Of a DNA stretch of 11,942 nt, positions 7,653 to 11,942 are shown piece by piece; position 1 is the first letter of the stretch, and every line of letters begins with the position of its first letter. The translations under genes and the position numbers were made by a program. The DNA is taken from contig DATAFH010000149.1 of NCBI GenBank assembly GCA_036257565.1, positions 1 to 11,942 on the forward strand. Direction: 5' to 3'. The notes under the pieces are model-generated. The model was not told the DNA's origin. It was given only the letters and a program-made list of their open reading frames with translations, and did not search any database. This DNA comes from DASSUW01 sp036257565 (GTDB lineage Bacteria; Actinomycetota; Thermoleophilia; Solirubrobacterales; Solirubrobacteraceae).

Positions 7653-8900
7653 TCAACCCACCCGAAGGGCCAGCGCGAGCTCGAACCGGGCCTCGGGATC
7701 CTCGAGCCGGGTGCCGAACAGCTCGCGCAGCTGACGGATGCGGTAGCGCACGGTCTGCGGGTGCACGCCGAGCTCGGCGGCCACAGCCTGGACCTGGCCG
7801 GGCCGGTCGAGCCACGCCCGCAGCGTCTCGGTCAGGCGCGCCCGCGGGCCGTCGGCCAGCGTGGCGAGCGGCGCGAGGCGGGAGGCGGCGAGCGCGGCCG
7901 CGAGGTCGCGGTCGGCCGCGAGCAGGAGCGTGGCCAGATGGTCCTCGGCGACCACCAGGCCGCCCGGCGCGCGCCCCGCGGCCGCGAGCCGGAACGCCGC
8001 GGCGGCCCGCCGCAGGCTCTCCGCGGCGCGCGCCCAGTCGACGGTCGGCCCGAGCGCGACCGGATCGTCGGGATCGAGCTGCGCGATGAGCTGCTTGCGG
8101 CGCCCGGGGGCGTCGGGGTCGGGGAGCCAGACGCACGCGAGGCCGCCCGCGGCGCCGCCGATCGCAGCCCCGCCGAGCCGCCGCGCGAGCCGGACGCCGG
8201 CGGCCTCGACCATCTCCTCGCCTGGCACGGCCTCGCCGCGTCCGGGCGGCTCGCCCTGCGCGTCCGCTCCCGCCGCGGTCTCGGCCTCCGCGCAGACGAG
8301 GGCAGCGACCCGGCGCGGCAGCGGCCAGGCGGCCGCCTGGGCGGCCGTGCGGACCGACTCCTGGGTCGCGGGCGGGTGCTGGGCGAGCAGCCGCACGAGC
8401 CGCCGCCGCCGCCGCTGGCTCTCGCCCGCCGCGGCCGACTGCTCCTCGGCGTACCCGTCGGCCGACTCGGCGGAGATCTCATCGATGTAGGCGAAGATGG
8501 CCTCGCCGAGCGAGTACAGGACCTCGGGCGAGAGCCCGGCCGCCGTTCCGGCCTCGACGAACCGCCGCCAGGCGAGCCGCGCGCCCACCCGGTAGGCGGC
8601 GAGCAGCGCGTCGAGGCTGCGGCCGGCGTGGAACTCGCCGCGCCCCAGGTTCACGTATGTGTCGCGCGCCCGCCGGGCGTCGGACCGCGGGTCGGCGACC
8701 ATGTCCATGAAGCGGTTGAGGGCGACCTCGACGCCCATGCGCACGAGCTGCCCGAACGTTCCCTCCATCGCGCGCGCGTAGTCGGGCACCTCGAGCGAGA
8801 TTGCGGCGATCATCTCGTCGGCAAGGCCAGGCAGCGCCGGGCGCAGCACGTCCGCCGCCTCGGGCGGCACGGCCGCGAAGGACGCATGGGGCGTCGTCAT
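7653..8900 (-). CDS. PucR-family transcriptional regulator
   Basis: A 415-residue regulator with a PucR/CdaR-like layout. The C-terminal 56 residues (360-415) hold the PucR helix-turn-helix, with AAELGVHPQTVRYRIRQLRELFG as its core. The N-terminal half (about 10-165) is helical and resembles the RsbRD-like sensor domain seen in many actinobacterial PucR proteins, with LNRFMDMV, RGEFHAGRSLDALLAAYRVGARLAWRRF and a following arginine-rich linker. The middle is degenerate and alanine-rich, as in the GGDEF-like domain of this family. The ligand is unknown. The ATG at 8900 has a TAGCCT box 8 nt upstream. It lies 30 bp ahead of rmlD on the same strand, so it may be cotranscribed with rmlD and rmlB or control them; neither is shown by sequence. 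Confidence 0.88.
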   Translation of the reverse strand: MTTPHASFAAVPPEAADVLRPALPGLADEMIAAISLEVPDYARAMEGTFGQLVRMGVEVALNRFMDMVADPRSDARRARDTYVNLGRGEFHAGRSLDALLAAYRVGARLAWRRFVEAGTAAGLSPEVLYSLGEAIFAYIDEISAESADGYAEEQSAAAGESQRRRRRLVRLLAQHPPATQESVRTAAQAAAWPLPRRVAALVCAEAETAAGADAQGEPPGRGEAVPGEEMVEAAGVRLARRLGGAAIGGAAGGLACVWLPDPDAPGRRKQLIAQLDPDDPVALGPTVDWARAAESLRRAAAAFRLAAAGRAPGGLVVAEDHLATLLLAADRDLAAALAASRLAPLATLADGPRARLTETLRAWLDRPGQVQAVAAELGVHPQTVRYRIRQLRELFGTRLEDPEARFELALALRVG

Positions 8901-8908
8901 TTGTCACG

Positions 8909-8914
8909 AGGCTA
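8909..8914 (-). promoter_or_regulatory. Possible leaderless -10 box for the PucR gene
   Basis: TAGCCT (minus strand) fits TANNNT and ends 8 nt before the ATG of the PucR gene. There is no Shine-Dalgarno in the intervening bases (CGTGACAA). TTGGAC at 8928-8933 is a -35-like match but only 13 nt away. Confidence 0.35.
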
Positions 8915-8977
8915 CAGCACGGCACCGGTCCAACAGGGCGCAAGCCGGATGATTGCGCGCTCGCCTGCGGGTAGGAC

Positions 8978-9118
8978 TCAACCGCCCAGCACGGCCTGCG
9001 CTGGTGGGAGGTGGACCCCACGGCGTGGCTGATCGGCATGCGGCGGCTCAAGCTCGCGTGGAACGTGGTGCAGATCTCGCCCGAGCGCCAGCAGCAGAAG
9101 CTCACGAAACCGGCATAA
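8978..9118 (+). pseudogene. 3' remnant of a fatty-acid/acyl-CoA desaturase gene
   Basis: In the gap between two divergent regulators, one plus-strand frame reads as the end of a membrane fatty-acid desaturase: STAQHGLRWWEVDPTAW, then LIGMRRLKLAWNVVQISPE, then RQQQKLTKPA and TAA (9116-9118). Actinobacterial acyl-CoA desaturases end in this way: after the HNNHH box and FPxSA comes HGLRWWE(L/V)DP, then an LGLAWDVV segment and a basic tail. Here the match begins at the SA-HGL point. Directly upstream in frame is a TAG (8972-8974), and no histidine box is found in any plus frame. The fragment has no start codon at a sensible place and covers only about 45 of roughly 300-350 residues. The codons still look coding, so the truncation may be recent. 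The identification is by pattern memory, not alignment. Confidence 0.72.
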
Positions 9119-9148
9119 CCCGGCAGAACCGTGCTATAACCGGCACGG
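9110..9148 (+). promoter_or_regulatory. Promoter and candidate DeoR operator repeats
   Basis: TATAAC (9135-9140) is a good -10 box ending 9 nt before the DeoR ATG, again the leaderless-type spacing. Around it are three copies of CCGGCA (9110-9115, 9120-9125, 9140-9145). Two of them are preceded by similar bases, giving CATAACCCGGCA (9114-9125) and TATAACCGGCA (9135-9145), about one to two helical turns apart. An inverted repeat CCGTGC-N8-GCACGG (9129-9134 and 9143-9148) brackets the -10 box. DeoR-family proteins commonly bind repeated sites at their own promoter, so this is a reasonable autoregulatory operator. It overlaps the stop of the desaturase remnant. Confidence 0.5.
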
Positions 9149-9149
9149 C

Positions 9150-9890
9150 ATGCTCACCGCAGAACGCCGCCAGGCCATCCTCGGCCGCCTCGAGCGCGAC
9201 GGCAAGGTCGTCGCCTCAGAGCTCGTGGCGGCGCTCGGCGTGTCCGAGGACACCGTGCGGCGCGACCTGCGTGAGCTCGCCGCCGGCGGGCTCGTCCAAC
9301 GGGTGCACGGCGGCGCGCTGCCGCCCGCTTCCGCCGCCTCGTTCGACCAGCGCCTGCACATGGCGCCGGAAGCCAAGGCCCACCTCGCCGAGGCGGCCCT
9401 GCCGCTACTCGAGGGAGCGAGCGTGATCGTACTCGACGGCGGGACGACCGCGCTCGAGCTCGCGCGCCGCCTCCCCGCCGACCGCGACTGCACGGTCCTC
9501 ACCAACGCCCCTCCGGTCGCCGTCGCGCTCGCCGGACACCCGCGCGCCGAGGTCGTCCTGATCGGGGGCCGCCTGCTCAAGGACTCGCAGGTCACCGTCG
9601 GCGCCGCCACGGTCGACGCGCTGCGCCAGGTGCGCGCTGACGCGTGCGTGCTCGGCGTCTGCAGCCTGCATCCCGAGTTCGGCGTCACGGTCATCCACCA
9701 CGACGAGGCGCATGTCAAGCGTGCGATGGTCGCCGCGTCCGGCGAGGTGATCGCGCTCGCCACCGCCGACAAGCTGGGCACCGCGAGCCCGTGGCTCGTC
9801 GCCCCACTCGCCGCCGTGACCCACCTCGTGACCGACGCCGAGGACACCGCGGAGTACGCCGCAACCGGACTCAACGTCGTGCATGCATGA
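9150..9890 (+). CDS. DeoR/GlpR-family transcriptional regulator
   Basis: A 246-residue sugar-metabolism regulator. The N-terminal DeoR winged helix-turn-helix spans residues 3-57, with the signature VSEDTVRRDLRELAAGGLVQRVHGGA. The C-terminal DeoRC sensor (about 74-230) includes LDGGTTALELARRL (95-108), TNAPPVA (118-124), LIGGRL (137-142) and a central GVCSLHPEFGVT segment. This domain resembles sugar-phosphate isomerases and typically binds a phosphorylated sugar that releases the repressor. Its ATG is preceded by a -10 box and repeats. Its TGA overlaps the ATG of the downstream transporter (ATGA), so it heads a three-gene unit with a transporter and a phosphatase and very likely controls them. 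The effector cannot be told from sequence. Confidence 0.93.
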   Translation: MLTAERRQAILGRLERDGKVVASELVAALGVSEDTVRRDLRELAAGGLVQRVHGGALPPASAASFDQRLHMAPEAKAHLAEAALPLLEGASVIVLDGGTTALELARRLPADRDCTVLTNAPPVAVALAGHPRAEVVLIGGRLLKDSQVTVGAATVDALRQVRADACVLGVCSLHPEFGVTVIHHDEAHVKRAMVAASGEVIALATADKLGTASPWLVAPLAAVTHLVTDAEDTAEYAATGLNVVHA

Positions 9891-11044
9891 CGCCGCGCAT
9901 TGCCACCTTCGGCGTGTTCTTCGTCAACGGCGCCATCGTTGGCACGTGGATCGCCCACATCCCGTGGGTCAGCGACCGCTTCGACTTCTCCAAGAGCACA
10001 CTCGGCCTCGTGCTGCTCACGATGGCGATCGGCGTGCTCGTTGCGCTGCCGATCATGGGCCAGGCGATCGTGCGGCTCGGTAGCGCGCGGGCGGTGCGCC
10101 TCACCGCTATCGCCTGCGCCGTGGTCCTGCCGCTGCCGCTGCTGGCGCCCGAGCCGTGGCTCCTGCCGCTGGCGCTCGTCGTGCTCGGCGCGGGCAGCGG
10201 ATCGATGGACGTGTCGATGAACGCGCACGGCGTCGCCGTCGAGCGCGGGCTCGGGCGGCCGGTGATGTCCTCGCTGCACGCGGGCTGGAGCTTCGGTGGC
10301 GTGGCCGGCGCCGGGCTGGTGGCGATCAGCGGCGCCGCCGGGCTCGACCCGCGGGTGGAGACCCTGCTCGCCACGGGCCTGTTCCTGCTGCTCGTCGCCT
10401 TCTGCCTGCGCCACCTCGGCGAGGGCTCGGAGACCGTGGAGGCGCCGCCCGGCTTCGTGCGGCCGTCCCGTTCAGTGATGTTGCTTGCCGCTCTGTGCCT
10501 GGTGATCATGGTCACCGAGGGCGCGATGGGCGACTGGGGCGGGCTCTATCTGACGCGTGACCTCGGGACCACGACGTCCGTCGCCGCGCTCGCCTTCACC
10601 ACGTTCTCCGGCGGCATGATGGCCGGGCGCGTGTTCGGCGACCGGCTCAACCGCCGGCTCGGCGCGGCCACGCTGATGCGCTGGGGGACCGCGCTGGCCG
10701 CGATCGCCCTCGGCGGCATGCTGCTCGCCGGCTCCGTGCCGGTGGCCATCGCGGGCTTCTTCCTCGTCGGCATCGGCGTCGCCAACGGCGTCCCGATCGT
10801 GTTCAGCGCCGCCGGCCACGCTCCCGGCAGCGAGTCGGCCCCGAACATCGCCGCGGTCAGCTCGATGGGTTCGATCGGCTTCCTCGCCGGCCCGCCGTTC
10901 ATCGGCTTCCTGGCCGACGCGACGTCGCTGCCGCTGGCCCTCGGCTCGCTGTGCATCGCGCTGGCGGGCGTCGTGCTCGCCGCGCGCGCCGTCGGCGCCG
11001 GCGAGGTCGGGCCTGCGATGGCCGAGCCGGCCCCGGTGCGATGA
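9887..11044 (+). CDS. MFS transporter, YbjJ-like
   Basis: A 385-residue, about 12-helix membrane transporter of the MFS. It starts MTPRIATFGVFFVNGAIVGTWIAHIPWV with no signal peptide; repeated 20-residue hydrophobic stretches continue to the end. The segment MDVSMNAHGVAVERGLGRP followed by MSSLHAGWSFGGVAGAG (about residues 107-143) resembles the conserved helix 4-5 region of E. coli YbjJ and related fucose-permease-like proteins. The ATG overlaps the DeoR stop, and its own TGA overlaps the HAD start, so all three are translationally coupled. A longer upstream frame lies inside the DeoR gene and is arginine-rich, so it was rejected. The substrate may be a sugar or related small molecule, inferred from the DeoR and phosphatase neighbours. 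Confidence 0.9.
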   Translation: MTPRIATFGVFFVNGAIVGTWIAHIPWVSDRFDFSKSTLGLVLLTMAIGVLVALPIMGQAIVRLGSARAVRLTAIACAVVLPLPLLAPEPWLLPLALVVLGAGSGSMDVSMNAHGVAVERGLGRPVMSSLHAGWSFGGVAGAGLVAISGAAGLDPRVETLLATGLFLLLVAFCLRHLGEGSETVEAPPGFVRPSRSVMLLAALCLVIMVTEGAMGDWGGLYLTRDLGTTTSVAALAFTTFSGGMMAGRVFGDRLNRRLGAATLMRWGTALAAIALGGMLLAGSVPVAIAGFFLVGIGVANGVPIVFSAAGHAPGSESAPNIAAVSSMGSIGFLAGPPFIGFLADATSLPLALGSLCIALAGVVLAARAVGAGEVGPAMAEPAPVR

Positions 11045-11670
11045 GGTACGTCCTCTCCGACCTCGACGGCGTGCTCGTCGACTCCGGCGAGGCGGTCGAG
11101 CGCGTGTGGCGCGAATGGGCGCTCGACCGCGGCGTCGATCCCGACGCCGTCGCCCGCGCGAGCCACGGCGTCCCGGCCCGTGGCGTGCTCGAGCAGGTGG
11201 CACCCCACCTGTTGACGGACGCCGAGGTCGAGTACATCGACGCCCTGCACGCCGCCACCGGCGGCGACGCGCTGCCGGGCGCGGCCGAGCTCCTGGACGG
11301 GGCGCCGGCGGGGCGCCTTGCGGTCGTGACCTCCTGCAGCCCGCCGCTGGCGGCCGCGCGGCTCAAAGCGGCCGGGCTTCCGACGCCCGACACGCTCATC
11401 ACGTCCGACATGACGGCGCGCGGGAAGCCGCACCCCGACCCGTACCTCGCGGGCGCCGCGGCGCTCGGTGCCGATCCCGCGGACTGCCTGGTCATCGAGG
11501 ACGCTCCCGCGGGAGTGTCGGCGGCGCGTGCCGCCGGAGCGGCCGTATGGGCGGTCACGACGACCCACGCCCGGGACGACCTCAGCGAAGCGGACGAGAT
11601 CTTCGACGACCTCAGGGAAATCGTATGCGGCCTACTCGCACCCGCAAGCTCGTGCGAGCGCCATGACTAG
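11041..11670 (+). CDS. HAD-superfamily phosphatase (subfamily IA, sugar-phosphatase-like)
   Basis: A 209-residue haloacid-dehalogenase-type hydrolase. Seen: motif I DLDGVLVDS with nucleophile Asp7 and acid Asp9, motif II VVTSC (Thr97/Ser98), motif III lysine in GKPHPDPY (Lys129), and motif IV VIEDAPAG (Glu153-Asp154). The helical cap (about 15-80) contains SHGVPARGVLEQV, like the HG(R/V) signature of the DOG/GPP-type sugar and glycerol phosphate phosphatases. It probably removes phosphate from a sugar phosphate or similar metabolite in the cytoplasm. The ATG overlaps the stop of the MFS gene (ATGA). The C-terminal tail after residue 195 is loose and not obviously family-conserved. Its TAG directly abuts the rmlA stop on the other strand, with no bases between. 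Confidence 0.92.
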   Translation: MRYVLSDLDGVLVDSGEAVERVWREWALDRGVDPDAVARASHGVPARGVLEQVAPHLLTDAEVEYIDALHAATGGDALPGAAELLDGAPAGRLAVVTSCSPPLAAARLKAAGLPTPDTLITSDMTARGKPHPDPYLAGAAALGADPADCLVIEDAPAGVSAARAAGAAVWAVTTTHARDDLSEADEIFDDLREIVCGLLAPASSCERHD

Positions 11671-11942
11671 CTAGAGGATCCCGATCTCCGATTGGTCGCC
11701 GACCATGAAGCGGTAGGCGCGCGGCTGGCGATCCCCGCGCGAGATCGCGACGTCGCGTCCCAGCAGCGAGGACTCCATGCGCCCGTCCAGCCCGCGCACG
11801 GACGAGCCCTCGAGCAGGATCGAGTGCTCGACCTCGGCCCGCTCGATCACGCAGTTGCGCCCCACGGCGGTGTAGGGCCCGATGTAGGCGTCGCGCACCA
11901 CGGCGCCCGCGCCGATGATCGCCGGCCCGCGGACCGTGGCGT
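11671..11942 (-). CDS. rmlA: Glucose-1-phosphate thymidylyltransferase, C-terminal part (5' end beyond right edge)
   Basis: RmlA makes dTDP-glucose from glucose 1-phosphate and dTTP, the first step towards dTDP-rhamnose. Only the last 89 residues are in the window. They form a left-handed beta-helix: hexapeptide-like turns VRGPAIIGAGAVVRDAYIGPYTAVGRN, then EHSILLEGS and SSLLGRDV, and a closing RAYRFMVGDQSEIGIL. This tail is characteristic of the long actinobacterial RmlA (StrD type, about 355 residues); the short enterobacterial RmlA lacks it. The nucleotidyltransferase domain must lie to the right. The reading is open to the edge; the GTG pair at 11896-11901 is internal. It is on the same strand as rmlD and rmlB but separated from them by four genes. 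Confidence 0.92.
   Translation of the reverse strand, partial: ATVRGPAIIGAGAVVRDAYIGPYTAVGRNCVIERAEVEHSILLEGSSVRGLDGRMESSLLGRDVAISRGDRQPRAYRFMVGDQSEIGIL

Noticed and set aside
8953..9426. A plus-strand frame crossing the gap and the DeoR 5' end
   Set aside because: It is out of frame with both the desaturase remnant and DeoR and shows no family resemblance.
9134..10414. A 426-codon minus-strand frame opposite the DeoR and MFS genes
   Set aside because: No recognisable domain; it lies opposite two well-supported genes with coupled starts and stops.
10546..11568. A 340-codon minus-strand frame across the MFS and HAD genes
   Set aside because: Composition is Arg/Ala/Gly-rich without motifs, while the plus strand there has the intact HAD catalytic motifs and transporter helices.
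11648..11659. Hairpin GCTCGTGCGAGC near the HAD gene end as a terminator
   Set aside because: Only a 4-5 bp stem, within coding sequence and without a T tract; not distinguishable from chance at this GC content.
1..11942. Defence system, CRISPR array, prophage, transposon or tRNA
   Set aside because: No repeat-spacer pattern, transposase, integrase, nuclease-effector pair or cloverleaf was seen. All recognised genes are metabolic, transport, regulatory or repair genes.

Overview
The window is GC-rich (roughly 70% by eye) and densely packed, with GTG and TTG starts, 4-bp start/stop overlaps inside operons and almost no intergenic DNA. This style, the StrD-like long form of RmlA and the large Lhr helicase point to an actinobacterium (Actinomycetota). 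A deep-branching class such as Thermoleophilia is possible but cannot be proven here. It reads as ordinary chromosome: no integrase, transposase, phage gene, CRISPR array, tRNA or rRNA was seen.

Left block (1-5354, minus strand): a TetR-family regulator, a family-5 uracil-DNA glycosylase (UDGb), an MFS transporter and, after 59 bp, a large Lhr-type DNA helicase that runs off the left edge. The first three genes are joined by GTGA overlaps. The block pairs two DNA-repair functions with a regulator and a probable exporter. Facing it from a 26-bp gap is a small secreted lipoprotein gene (5381-5800, plus). The gap holds a near-perfect 12-bp dyad whose two halves look like -10 boxes for both genes.

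Middle block (5797-8900, minus strand): a PucR-type regulator, then rmlD and rmlB for dTDP-L-rhamnose synthesis. rmlB starts at a TTG overlapping the rmlD stop. The lipoprotein and rmlB are convergent and share a CTAG in which both stops lie.

Right block: a plus-strand three-gene unit (DeoR regulator, YbjJ-like MFS transporter, HAD phosphatase; 9150-11670), with ATGA overlaps at both joints, suggests uptake or export plus dephosphorylation of a sugar-like compound. It converges with the 3' end of rmlA (11671-11942, minus). The rml genes are therefore split by this opposite-strand unit and the PucR gene. No rmlC is visible.

The only sizeable gap (8901-9149) is not empty. It carries the last ~45 codons of a fatty-acid/acyl-CoA desaturase, cut off just upstream of the expected third histidine box. 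This looks like a gene remnant marking a rearrangement point inside the split rml locus. The remnant's stop codon lies among the repeats that probably form the DeoR promoter/operator.

No clearly new defence or mobile system was found. The most notable items are the symmetric divergent promoter, the desaturase scar, the UDGb-Lhr linkage, the consistent leaderless-type promoter spacing, and the restriction of CTAG to gene boundaries.
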